DNA from: DALYCO01 sp964535545
GTDB lineage: Bacteria > Patescibacteriota > Minisyncoccia > Phycocordibacterales > UBA9973
NCBI GenBank assembly: GCA_964535545.1
Contig: CAZHUT010000002.1
Coordinates: 1-40,313, forward strand
DNA length: 40,313 nt
Direction of reading: 5' to 3'
Both the position numbers and the translations under genes were made by a program. The notes under the pieces are model-generated. The model did not search any database. It was given only the letters and a program-made list of their open reading frames with translations, and was not told the DNA's origin. Shown here in pieces: positions 15,381 through 23,343 of the stretch (the first letter of the stretch is position 1; each line of letters opens with the position of its first letter).

Positions 15381-17489
15381 CTAGTGCTCAATAACCTTTG
15401 GATATCCACCCGGAGCAGTATCTACGCTGCAGAATTGTGATGTTGAGAGAGCCATTGGGTTATATGTAGCCTGGCTTCCCACATGTGTACCGTCCGTCCA
15501 AGTACAATTCAATGAATAGGTTCCGAGATCGCTCACGTCATTAAGTGTAATTGTGCCGTTCGGGCCGCTGCCACTCTGAGGACCAGTCAATGTACAGTTA
15601 GCTGCATTTGATGACCAGCCATAGCTCTTTGGCAATTGAGCTGACTGGTTGATAGTGCTTGCAGGACAGTATGGGCCACCGTTTGTAATACCTGAGAACT
15701 GATACTGTGAACAGTTGTTACTGCTTGAGAGCGTTACTTGGACCGGACCACTCGTTACTGACAATGGCTGATTGCTTGAGTTGTAATATATAACCTTGTA
15801 CCAGCCGGCAAGGAACACATTTGATTCAGTATCAGAGAGTCCATAACCATTTACTCCTCCAATTGTAGTTGCGTATGGACCATTTGCACCTGCAGTACTC
15901 AGTGCCAATTTCGCATATGATGGTGCACCAGGACCTGCTGGCAATGTTCCGAATGAAGCCCATGTAAGACTTGCTGGATCTCCTGGACATGCAATACCTC
16001 CGCCGCCAAGGTTGATACCCCACTGAGGAGTTGTACAATCAATTGTTCCATTTGCAGTTGGGCCCTGATATGTCGCAGGTGCTGCACCGACGAATTCATG
16101 ATTACTTTCAGCAATCATATTGTCTGAAGCGTCATACAAACGTGCGTAGTACTCATGCTGCTGACCTGATTGTGTCGGAGTAGTGTAGTTTGAAGTTGAT
16201 GATGTGAATGGACCAACAGGAACTGAACCGATTGGTGCTTGCAATCCACCAATCTGGGCACCGTCCATGAACATACGAACATGATCGCCACCACTTGAAC
16301 TTGTCCATGCTGCAGATGTTGTCTGTGGTCCACCCTGAGCACTTGCTACACAGAGATCATGTACGCCGATTGAAAGCGTGATCTGATCTCCCTGCTTTGT
16401 AACAGTAGTTGAAGCGGTAACAGTACCCGGAGTGTTATTAATATTTGTTGGACATGTAATCGTGTATGTCGTACTTGAGCCTGGAGCTGAAGGAACTGGA
16501 ACATTATTTATGACAGTAGAAGTTGGAGTTGAAGCTGGAGTTGTGTTTGGAACCAAAATGCCTGATGAAGCTGAGTAATTTGGTTTTGAACCATCCCATG
16601 GAGCACCTGCCGCTGGAGTTGAAGTAGCAGTACAGTTACCACCAGTGAACAATTGCTTGTCATTAGCGTTAATTGAATATGTGAGTGTTGTCTTGTTTGA
16701 ACCTGCAACCGTTGTTGGGTTGGCAGTGAGCGTCAGATGCGCTACGGGTGTAACCTGGATTGTCGTATCCACATATGCGCCCTGGAATTTTGCCCAGCCG
16801 ACGACATCACTTCCCCAAACAAATTCGTTACTGATCGCCTGATGACCAGTTTGTGGATTTATGTAAAAAGAAAGTTGTGCGCCATATGCTCCTGGATTTG
16901 CCTGAAGACTTGGTGAACCTGGATATTGATCATTCAATCCACTCATTGAGATATAACCATCCCATCCACCAGCGCTAGGATTTGCGCCTGCTCCAAGACA
17001 ACCAACTGGATCTGGTGCTGCCACACAGGCGCGCGCCCACCCGACAATCGGAGCTCCAGTACCTGAGTTTGCCAAATGCTGAACACCACAACCAGAGGCA
17101 TTTGCTGCAGGAACTGCACCTGATGGACATTCAACTGGTGAAGTTCCATAACCATTTCCAAATTTTATCCAGCCAATAGATGAAGACCAGCCATAGCCGT
17201 TCCACATGCCAGCACCGTCCTGAATAACACCGAAGTCGTTGCCGCTACCGTTGTTGTAATCCGCGCAATTCAAATAGATCCAACCGATAGTTGATGACCA
17301 TAACTTTCCATGGACATTATATTTGGTCGTATTACAAGTAACCACAAAGTTAAAGTTACCGTTATTAAGATTACCGCCCTGCTGTAAGCCGGTTGACTGC
17401 GCATATACAGAAAAAACCTGCGCGAATACAAATGAAACAGCAAGCAGTCCGACAAGAGCAAGATTTTTAAAAGAAAGAAGTTTTTTCAT
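15381..17489 (-). CDS. Large exported surface protein with GW(A/S)-type repeats
   Basis: This 702-residue protein has a signal peptide (residues 1-31, KNLALVGLLAVSFVFAQVFSVYA). The N-terminal half carries a repeated motif: KLWSSTIGWIYLNC (62-75), GYGWSSSIGWIKFG (98-111), IVGWARAC (148-155) and VVGWAKFQG (229-237). I recognise such tryptophan-glycine modules from CPR cell-surface proteins but know no proven function. The rest is Ser/Thr/Gly-rich beta domains with paired cysteines. It starts 5 bases after the stop of the small membrane protein gene upstream, so the two share a promoter at 17862-17867. Confidence 0.8.
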   Translation of the reverse strand: MKKLLSFKNLALVGLLAVSFVFAQVFSVYAQSTGLQQGGNLNNGNFNFVVTCNTTKYNVHGKLWSSTIGWIYLNCADYNNGSGNDFGVIQDGAGMWNGYGWSSSIGWIKFGNGYGTSPVECPSGAVPAANASGCGVQHLANSGTGAPIVGWARACVAAPDPVGCLGAGANPSAGGWDGYISMSGLNDQYPGSPSLQANPGAYGAQLSFYINPQTGHQAISNEFVWGSDVVGWAKFQGAYVDTTIQVTPVAHLTLTANPTTVAGSNKTTLTYSINANDKQLFTGGNCTATSTPAAGAPWDGSKPNYSASSGILVPNTTPASTPTSTVINNVPVPSAPGSSTTYTITCPTNINNTPGTVTASTTVTKQGDQITLSIGVHDLCVASAQGGPQTTSAAWTSSSGGDHVRMFMDGAQIGGLQAPIGSVPVGPFTSSTSNYTTPTQSGQQHEYYARLYDASDNMIAESNHEFVGAAPATYQGPTANGTIDCTTPQWGINLGGGGIACPGDPASLTWASFGTLPAGPGAPSYAKLALSTAGANGPYATTIGGVNGYGLSDTESNVFLAGWYKVIYYNSSNQPLSVTSGPVQVTLSSSNNCSQYQFSGITNGGPYCPASTINQSAQLPKSYGWSSNAANCTLTGPQSGSGPNGTITLNDVSDLGTYSLNCTWTDGTHVGSQATYNPMALSTSQFCSVDTAPGGYPKVIEH

Positions 17490-17494
17490 AGTGA

Positions 17495-17833
17495 CTAGCG
17501 AGAATTCAGATTACTAATAACTGCTGCTCTTTGTTCATCTGTTAGTGTAGACTCACTCTCAGATTTCATTTGCGCTTTAATGATTGCAGCTTTTGTTTCA
17601 TCTGGAACTGAAGAACCTCCTGGATTGTCTTTTAGGATTTCTGCAATAGCCGCAGCTTTCTGTTCATCGGTAATCGGCTTATTTTCTCGTTTATTCTTGG
17701 TAAGCGAGAACCAAGCAACCCCAATAATGAGTACGGAGACAACAACCAAAATGATTGTCGTAACTGTTCGCTTTGATTTCATCTGACCCATGGCAGTTGT
17801 CATAGGTGACATAGTATGAAGTGGTTGTTGCAT
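17495..17833 (-). CDS. Small membrane-anchored protein with three DEQ/DET-AA repeats
   Basis: This 112-residue protein has one membrane segment (about residues 25-45, TIILVVVSVLIIGVAWF). An outside part contains three short imperfect repeats: ITDEQKAAAIAEIL, VPDETKAAIIKAQM and LTDEQRAAVISNLN. Such short helices may bind a partner; function is unknown. The start at 17833 is preferred because the promoter -10 (17862-17867) lies just upstream, which excludes the longer reading frame. It is the first gene of a two-gene unit with the large surface protein. Confidence 0.72.
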   Translation of the reverse strand: MQQPLHTMSPMTTAMGQMKSKRTVTTIILVVVSVLIIGVAWFSLTKNKRENKPITDEQKAAAIAEILKDNPGGSSVPDETKAAIIKAQMKSESESTLTDEQRAAVISNLNSR

Positions 17834-17861
17834 AAGAAAAGAAATTATTATTACTGTAAAT

Positions 17862-17915
17862 ATTGTACCACATGAAGCATCTGAATTTTCACGTTTTTCC
17901 ACTATATGTGGATAA
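17862..17915 (-). promoter_or_regulatory. Surface-gene promoter with TTATCCACA box
   Basis: The minus strand reads TTATCCACA (17915-17907), then 39 bases, then TACAAT (17867-17862) inside TGTGGTACAATA, an extended -10. The same two blocks with exactly the same 39-base spacing occur at 21002-21055. The -35 region is weak, consistent with dependence on an upstream-bound factor. Confidence 0.6.
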
Positions 17916-17952
17916 GTAAATCTATACAAAATAGGGGTTTTATGATTTAATA

Positions 17953-17981
17953 TTGACAAGGACTACTGTATGTGGTAAACT
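17953..17981 (+). promoter_or_regulatory. TTGACA-type promoter of the T9SS-domain protein gene
   Basis: TTGACA (17953-17958), 17 bases, then TGGTAAACT (hexamer 17976-17981). A leader of about 55 nt follows and includes TTCTTAAACAA near 18008-18018, a degenerate relative of the boxA-like element at other accessory genes. Confidence 0.65.
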
Positions 17982-18042
17982 ATACTTCTATCCTGACTTT
18001 TCTGAAACTTCTTAAACAACTGAAAAAAATAAACAATAGATT

Positions 18043-19377
18043 ATGAAAACCAATTTTATCCTTCTGTTTGCCTTTTTGGCATCTTTCTGCAACTCATCAG
18101 CGCAAGCTGGTGCTACCGGGCCTAAATTGTTTCACCCCTACATGAACCTGAACGTGTCTTCAAATGTGACCACACCAATGGGCACTTCGAAGGTACTGAA
18201 TGGTGACCTGTACGTTACCGGGGTCTTTACCAGTATTAACGCACAATACTTTAATGGCCAAACCATTGGTTATAACGGTATTATACGTTTTCCGAACTGT
18301 GACCTTAGAAACCCTCAACCGGTTGCCGGTGGTGGTATCAGTTCTCCCTCTGAAAAGGGAGTGCACGATATAGAATGGGCACAAGGTACAGAGTGGGTAG
18401 TTGCTGATGACTATAGCAACGACAAGCTGTTCAAGCATGAAGCTAACGCCTGGATTCCGCAAGGGGTAACAGTAGATAGCGGCAAAACTATCCGTTTCAG
18501 CCCAAAAATTAGCGATTCTACGCTTTTATTACTGGGCACAATGGAATACTGCAAAAATGTGCACGTGAACAACGGCTGTATTTATAATCTTAATACTGGC
18601 AGCGTAACACCGCTTCCTGGTGGAGGTTTTGGTACCTACAACACGCCTTGGCACGTATACCGCAACGGCAATATGCTGTACATCGGTACAGAAAGTGGCA
18701 TAGCTACCTACAACACAACTACTGGTGCATTCAATAAAACAGTTATTGGCAGTCCTTCTGGCCGCTTTGTTGGCCATGGTGACACACTGTATGTTGTAGT
18801 TATGTCCGATCTGGGCAATGGAGCTGCTGACGTTTTATACCGCAAAATCGGCAATTCGCCTTTTGAAATGATGTGTTTCGCAGAGTTTAATACTATTGCA
18901 AACATCAACATTATTGGTGATAAGATTCACATGTACGGTATATATTCTTCAGTATTTACTGCTGATAGTACCCAATATTCCGGTACCGATCTTGCATGGG
19001 ACGAAACCGTAAGTTCGATTGTTCCGTCAGGATTAAGCACCGTTGTTGGTATGATTGACTACATTGAGCTTCCTAATGGTGAATACATGGGGTGGCAAAA
19101 TGGAACTCTTCTAACCACACAATCATTAGTTTCTGGTATTGAAGAAGAAGCAACCTCTGTATTAAAGGTTTACCCAAATCCTGCTACAAGTCTTGTAGTA
19201 GTTGAAGGCCTACCTCTTAACACAACTGTTACTTTGACTGACGTTACTGGCAAATTAATGACTAGCCAGGTAACAACTGGCGATAAAACTGTTTTCATTA
19301 CGAGTGATTTAGCACGCGGAATATACTTCCTTAACGCGCAAGGTCACTTCACTACGCAGAAAATCTTTCTGCAATAA
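18043..19377 (+). CDS. Secreted protein with C-terminal T9SS type A sorting domain, Bacteroidota-like
   Basis: This 444-residue protein has a signal peptide (KTNFILLFAFLASFCNSSAQA), a beta-rich body with YxG/NGDLYVTGVFTS-type propeller-like blades, and a C-terminal domain from about residue 370: VLKVYPNPATSLVVVEG, TVTLTDVTGKL, LARGIYFLNAQG, TQKIFLQ. That ending is the classic type IX secretion sorting signal of Bacteroidota. No T9SS gene is present in the window, and CPR cells are not known to carry the system. The gene is flanked by its own TTGACA promoter and terminator between two CPR-type surface genes. I infer recent transfer from a Bacteroidota; a mis-assembly is possible. Confidence 0.88.
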   Translation: MKTNFILLFAFLASFCNSSAQAGATGPKLFHPYMNLNVSSNVTTPMGTSKVLNGDLYVTGVFTSINAQYFNGQTIGYNGIIRFPNCDLRNPQPVAGGGISSPSEKGVHDIEWAQGTEWVVADDYSNDKLFKHEANAWIPQGVTVDSGKTIRFSPKISDSTLLLLGTMEYCKNVHVNNGCIYNLNTGSVTPLPGGGFGTYNTPWHVYRNGNMLYIGTESGIATYNTTTGAFNKTVIGSPSGRFVGHGDTLYVVVMSDLGNGAADVLYRKIGNSPFEMMCFAEFNTIANINIIGDKIHMYGIYSSVFTADSTQYSGTDLAWDETVSSIVPSGLSTVVGMIDYIELPNGEYMGWQNGTLLTTQSLVSGIEEEATSVLKVYPNPATSLVVVEGLPLNTTVTLTDVTGKLMTSQVTTGDKTVFITSDLARGIYFLNAQGHFTTQKIFLQ

Positions 19378-19404
19378 ACTATATTGATTTTTCACATTTC
19401 ATAC

Positions 19405-19437
19405 GGCGTGCTCTTACCAAAGAGTGCGCTTTTTTTT
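19405..19437 (+). terminator. Terminator after the T9SS-domain protein gene
   Basis: A ten-pair stem (GCGTGCTCTT / AAGAGTGCGC, including tandem G-U pairs that only work in the plus-strand RNA), followed by T8. Confidence 0.8.
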
Positions 19438-19456
19438 GATTATTAGGCTTGCAAAC

Positions 19457-19490
19457 TAAAATGCCCGGCGCCGTAGGCGCCGGGCATTTT
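19457..19490 (-). terminator. Terminator after the 19500-20963 surface protein gene
   Basis: A perfect hairpin AAAATGCCCGGCGCC / GGCGCCGGGCATTTT lies ten bases beyond the stop. Confidence 0.8.
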
Positions 19491-19499
19491 CAAATTTAC

Positions 19500-20963
19500 T
19501 TACTGATACTGTGTCCAAACTTCTGCACCTTCGTCTGGATCACTCTGATTGCTTGTGGTTACAAATCCATGAGCGGCACCTCGTCCGTTTACTGTATTCT
19601 TACTTCCATGAACCAAGAAGTAGCTTCCGCCCGTCACTGAAGTACGGACACACTCTCCGTTAATGTATGAGACTACGCCATTCTTGAGCATTTTGACGCG
19701 GAATGTGTGATTGCCAAGCCATGTTGCACAAGATTGATTGTTAGCACTGAACGAACCCAGTGGTGGAGTTGTCCATCCAGCATCAGGGTTATTGTTACCG
19801 CCAGTTCCTCCTCCCGTACCACCTCCAGAAGAGACATTCGCTGATACAGTGACAGGGGTAATTTTCAAACAAACAACATTGATGCGGAGATCAAGGTGAC
19901 TTGAGTTACCCTGATCACATGCGAGCTGCCATCCGTTAGGGAATCGTCCATAGTTTGCAACTTTATCTGTGCCAGGCAAGTAAGTGTAGTTTGAAGAGTT
20001 ACTAGCATTCTGATCGCTCCAGCCTGGACCTTCAGCATAACCTCCTGGATTACCAAAATCTGAGTGGATTGGCTGTGTAATGCGGATCTTGCCACCTTCA
20101 CAGTCACCGCCTCCTGAGAGTGCTACATATCCTGAAGGACAGTATGCCCATGCATTTTGAACCTCAGATGAGCCATCGTTGTCATAATATCGTCCGAGAA
20201 CTACTACATCGTTACCTGAAAGTGGAACGCCACCAGAAGTACTGAGGTCTGCCCATGCGCCCATACCATTTCCGTTTGTTGAAGCAAACACTTTACCTGA
20301 TCCAGCAGTACCATCGTTTATAGCAACCTTACCATTGAAAGTTGTGCGGACAGTTTCACCGTTACTGTAACCAGGTTCAACAGTCAAACCTGCCTGACCG
20401 CCTCGATTGACCTGAAGAATAGGATCCTGATCCTGAACATCTGTTCTATTGAAGATACCGTTACCAGCATTCAAATTGGTAAATGTACTGAGTACTGAAT
20501 CCCAGAAAGTAAGATTTGGCTTGTTTTGAACAATTCCAATGTGATCTGAGCCAGTATTGCCTACGAGATTGAGTACATCCGTACCACCGCCACCGCCGTA
20601 TGAAAGATCAAGTTTGAGCTGGCCGAAAATATTCGCCTTGCCGTCTGCAATAAAAGTTCCACCACCGTTACCAGTAGGTCCCGCGAGGTTGAAACTCTCT
20701 GCGCCGTAAATTCTATCTGCGCCAAAGAGACCGTGGATAAACAATTTTGCGCCGAGAGATGCGCCATCTTTACCTTGTCCTGTAGCTGAGACATTAATTG
20801 GCGCATCACAACCAGCTACGTTCTGGTTTGTAGGACAACCCGGCGCAGTTGCTGGTGGTGGCGTCCAGTTAGCCGACACGATTGAAACACCGAGACCCAA
20901 TGCAAGGCCGAGGACGATAACCTTGAGTGGCTGAGCGATGTCTTTTGTAAAGTATTTTTTCAT
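19500..20963 (-). CDS. Exported surface protein of CPR type (NWTPP...APINVS)
   Basis: This 487-residue protein begins with a signal-anchor segment (LKVIVLGLALGLGVSIVSA). NWTPPPATAPGCPTN and CDAPINVSATGQGKDGASLG follow, an N-terminal pattern I associate with Parcubacteria cell-surface proteins. Next come a collagen-like or tail-fiber-like repetitive beta region, a central cysteine-containing domain (YCPSGYVALSGGGDCEGG), a Gly/Thr/Asn linker (SSGGGTGGGTGG) and a C-terminal domain with two cysteines. Function is unknown; attachment or an outer fibre is a guess. Its promoter shares the TTATCCACA/39/TACAAT layout with the surface unit at 17.8 kb. Confidence 0.78.
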   Translation of the reverse strand: MKKYFTKDIAQPLKVIVLGLALGLGVSIVSANWTPPPATAPGCPTNQNVAGCDAPINVSATGQGKDGASLGAKLFIHGLFGADRIYGAESFNLAGPTGNGGGTFIADGKANIFGQLKLDLSYGGGGGTDVLNLVGNTGSDHIGIVQNKPNLTFWDSVLSTFTNLNAGNGIFNRTDVQDQDPILQVNRGGQAGLTVEPGYSNGETVRTTFNGKVAINDGTAGSGKVFASTNGNGMGAWADLSTSGGVPLSGNDVVVLGRYYDNDGSSEVQNAWAYCPSGYVALSGGGDCEGGKIRITQPIHSDFGNPGGYAEGPGWSDQNASNSSNYTYLPGTDKVANYGRFPNGWQLACDQGNSSHLDLRINVVCLKITPVTVSANVSSGGGTGGGTGGNNNPDAGWTTPPLGSFSANNQSCATWLGNHTFRVKMLKNGVVSYINGECVRTSVTGGSYFLVHGSKNTVNGRGAAHGFVTTSNQSDPDEGAEVWTQYQ

Positions 20964-21001
20964 AATGAGTTTTTACTACTCTATTAAGTAATAGTGAATC
21001 T

Positions 21002-21055
21002 ATTGTACCACATACATATATATGTGAAGCTCACTTATTCATAAAATGTGGATAA
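21002..21055 (-). promoter_or_regulatory. Surface-gene promoter with TTATCCACA box
   Basis: The minus strand reads TTATCCACA (21055-21047), 39 bases, then TACAAT (21007-21002) within TGTGGTACAATA, identical in layout to 17862-17915. The rest of the gap between this gene and nusA (21056-21189) contains no gene I can support. Confidence 0.6.
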
Positions 21056-21189
21056 ATCTCCAGCTACCTTTCATTTCCCTCACCACACACTGCCCGACTA
21101 ACGCTAATTTACTGGCAGAGCGACTAAGTCACTTGCTTCAGATGGTCTACAAGCTGCTCAGGGCGCTCTCCGATAACCCTAGTTCCAAA

Positions 21190-21218
21190 TTGCCAACTTA
21201 AGCTAATTTTGCTATAGT
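21190..21218 (+). promoter_or_regulatory. Promoter of the nusA operon
   Basis: TTGCCA (21190-21195), a 17-base spacer, extended -10 TGCTATAGT (hexamer 21213-21218). The transcript would begin near 21225, right at the attenuator-like hairpin. Confidence 0.65.
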
Positions 21219-21227
21219 AACCCCGTT

Positions 21228-21256
21228 AGTCGGTCGGTTTCGCCCGACTCTTTTTA
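21228..21256 (+). terminator. Terminator-like hairpin in the nusA leader (possible attenuator)
   Basis: AGTCGG (21228-21233) pairs with CCGACT (21244-21249), directly followed by CTTTTT. This is an intrinsic-terminator layout placed between the promoter and the nusA start, so it could limit NusA synthesis by premature termination. Confidence 0.55.
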
Positions 21257-21281
21257 TTAAAACTTAATAGAGAACCTATAT

Positions 21282-22514
21282 ATGTTAGATCTCAAAACAA
21301 TGCATTCAGCCCTCACTCAGCTTGAGGAGGAACGCAAAATACCAAAAGCCAAGATCCTCGAGGCCATTGAACAGGCCCTCGCAGCGGCGTACAAGAAAGA
21401 CTACGGCAAGCGTGGTCAGATTGTTCGTGCCCGCTTCAATGAGGAAACAGGCACAACAGACTTTTACCAGGTAAAAGTTGTCGTTGACCCAGCAGAAGTC
21501 CGCATGCCAGTAGATGGCGAGGAAGAAGCTCCTGCAGAAGAACCAGTCGAGGGTGATGAACGTGTCCGCTTCAACGAAGAACACCATATCCTCGTCGATG
21601 ACGCTCAGCTCATCAAAAAAGGCGCGAAGCCAGGTGATGAATTGATTTTCCCTCTCGAAACACAGGATGACTTCGGCCGCATTGCCGCACAGACAGCAAA
21701 ACAAGTCATCATCCAGAAAATCCGCGAAGCGGAACGCGAAGGCGTACTCGCAGAATTCGGCGGACATGAAGGCGATATCGTCTCAGGTGTCGTACAGAAA
21801 TTCGAACGCGGCATTCTCTATGTAGATATCAATCGTGTAACCGGTATCATCCCTTACGAAGAACAGATTCCAAATGAACGCTGGAACCGCGGTGAACGCA
21901 TCAAAGCATACCTCTATCAGGTAGAAGACACACCACGAGGCGTATCTGTGAAACTTTCACGTACGCATCCTAAATTGATCGAAGCTTTGTTTGCTATCGA
22001 AGCTCCAGAAGTTGCTTCAGGTACAGTCGAGATCAAATCAATTGCTCGCGAAGCAGGCTCACGATCAAAGATCGCAGTTTGGTCAAATGACGAACATGTA
22101 GATCCAGTCGGATCATGCGTCGGACAGAAAGGTATTCGAGTTACGACAGTGATGAGTGAACTCGGAAACGAAAAGATTGATATTATTGAATGGTCACCAG
22201 ATGTTGCGACATATGTTGCAAAGTCGCTCTCACCAGTAAAAGCCCAGAATATTCTTTCAGTTGCAGTTGACGAAGCAGAACACAAGGCTTCAGTTGAAGT
22301 TACTGATGATGTCCTCTCACTCGCCATCGGCAAAGGTGGGCAGAATGTTCGTCTCGCTGCAAAGCTCACTGGATGGAGAATTGACATCAAGGGCGTGAAA
22401 TCAGACGAAGTCGTTTCATCAGACGGTGAAACAGTTGAAGTAGATAACGCTGAAACAGGAGAAGTAATCGCAGAAGAGCCAGCAGAAAGTGCTACAATGG
22501 AAGAGACAGAATAA
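21282..22514 (+). CDS. nusA: Transcription termination/antitermination factor NusA
   Basis: NusA binds RNA polymerase and nascent RNA to modulate pausing, termination and antitermination. The 410-residue protein has the N-terminal RNAP-binding domain (EAIEQALAAAYKKDYGK) and, before the S1 domain, QDDFGRIAAQTAKQVIIQKI. The S1 domain contains EGDIVSGVVQKFERG, and two KH domains follow (VDPVGSCVGQKGIRVTTVMSEL; LSLAIGKGGQNVRLAAKLTGW). An acidic insertion (EEEAPAEEPVEGDERV) lies in the N-terminal region and an acidic tail ends the protein. It heads nusA-ppa-small TM-tig. Its presence matters for the boxA-like leaders seen at the accessory genes. Confidence 0.97.
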   Translation: MLDLKTMHSALTQLEEERKIPKAKILEAIEQALAAAYKKDYGKRGQIVRARFNEETGTTDFYQVKVVVDPAEVRMPVDGEEEAPAEEPVEGDERVRFNEEHHILVDDAQLIKKGAKPGDELIFPLETQDDFGRIAAQTAKQVIIQKIREAEREGVLAEFGGHEGDIVSGVVQKFERGILYVDINRVTGIIPYEEQIPNERWNRGERIKAYLYQVEDTPRGVSVKLSRTHPKLIEALFAIEAPEVASGTVEIKSIAREAGSRSKIAVWSNDEHVDPVGSCVGQKGIRVTTVMSELGNEKIDIIEWSPDVATYVAKSLSPVKAQNILSVAVDEAEHKASVEVTDDVLSLAIGKGGQNVRLAAKLTGWRIDIKGVKSDEVVSSDGETVEVDNAETGEVIAEEPAESATMEETE

Positions 22515-22538
22515 TTACTCAATTAATTATTTACATCT

Positions 22539-23126
22539 ATGGCAAACATCAATCACAAACCATCGAAGTACATGCTCAATCTCTTGCATGTCCTCCCACC
22601 ATTCGCTGATCAGGAAAAAGGAATCATCAACACTATCGTTGAAGTTTCTGCGGGATCAATTAACAAATACGAATTGATCACCGAATCAGGTCAGCTCAAA
22701 CTCGACCGTGTCGGATACTCATCACTTGCGTATCCATTCACATACGGAGCGATTCCGCTTACCTGGGATTCAGACAATGATCCGCTCGACGTTGAAATCG
22801 TCAATGTCACTGAACCATTGGTTCCGGGTGCACTCGTCGAAGTCCGCGTCATCGGCATCATGAAGTTCGTCGACGGCGGAGAAATCGATGATAAGATCAT
22901 CGGCGTTATCGCAGAAGACAAGCGCAATGACCACATCCAGAGCGTTGAAGATCTCGGTGAATACTTCATCAAGGAAACTAAGTATTACTGGGAAAACTAC
23001 AAGGCGCTCAAGAAGCCAGGTACTGGCATCGTTGAATCATTCCAGGACAAGGACGAGGCTATGAAGATCATTCAAGAAAGTGCAGAGCGTTATCAGAAGG
23101 AATACGCATCTAAACTCGAAGCATAG
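22539..23126 (+). CDS. ppa: Inorganic pyrophosphatase (family I)
   Basis: It hydrolyses pyrophosphate to two phosphates, pulling biosynthetic reactions forward. The 195-residue protein has YELITESGQLKLDR, YPFTYGAIPLTW, the metal-binding DNDPLDVEIVN, GIMKFVDGGEIDDKIIGV and the closing YYWENYKALKKPGTG. It is slightly longer at the N-terminus than E. coli PPase. It follows nusA by 24 bases and precedes the small membrane protein by two bases. Confidence 0.96.
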   Translation: MANINHKPSKYMLNLLHVLPPFADQEKGIINTIVEVSAGSINKYELITESGQLKLDRVGYSSLAYPFTYGAIPLTWDSDNDPLDVEIVNVTEPLVPGALVEVRVIGIMKFVDGGEIDDKIIGVIAEDKRNDHIQSVEDLGEYFIKETKYYWENYKALKKPGTGIVESFQDKDEAMKIIQESAERYQKEYASKLEA

Positions 23127-23128
23127 TT

Positions 23129-23329
23129 ATGTCAGTAAACGCCAAATTACCAAAAACAAAAATCAGCGAAGTGCGAGAATTTATTTTCTCCTCATTGATC
23201 ATCGCGGCAGTCCTTGCCGCTGGCATACTCATCTACCGAAACGGCGATGAACTGGCGCTTACTCCCGTTACCGACAATCAAGCTACTGTTATACAGTCAT
23301 TTGATTTTCCGACCAGCGGATCTTACTAA
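23129..23329 (+). CDS. Small single-pass membrane protein between ppa and tig
   Basis: This 66-residue protein is unrecognised. It has a basic N-terminus (VNAKLPKTKISEVREF), one membrane helix (about residues 20-36, SSLIIAAVLAAGILIY) and a short polar tail. It starts two bases after the ppa stop and ends 14 bases before tig, so it is translated within the operon. Confidence 0.65.
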   Translation: MSVNAKLPKTKISEVREFIFSSLIIAAVLAAGILIYRNGDELALTPVTDNQATVIQSFDFPTSGSY

Positions 23330-23343
23330 TCAGAAAATATCAT

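Noticed and set aside
21090..21190. Stretch TGGCAGAGCG...AGTTCCAAAT looked like a decayed tRNA upstream of nusA
   Set aside because: The D-arm-like piece is present, but no acceptor, anticodon or T-stem pairing can be formed.
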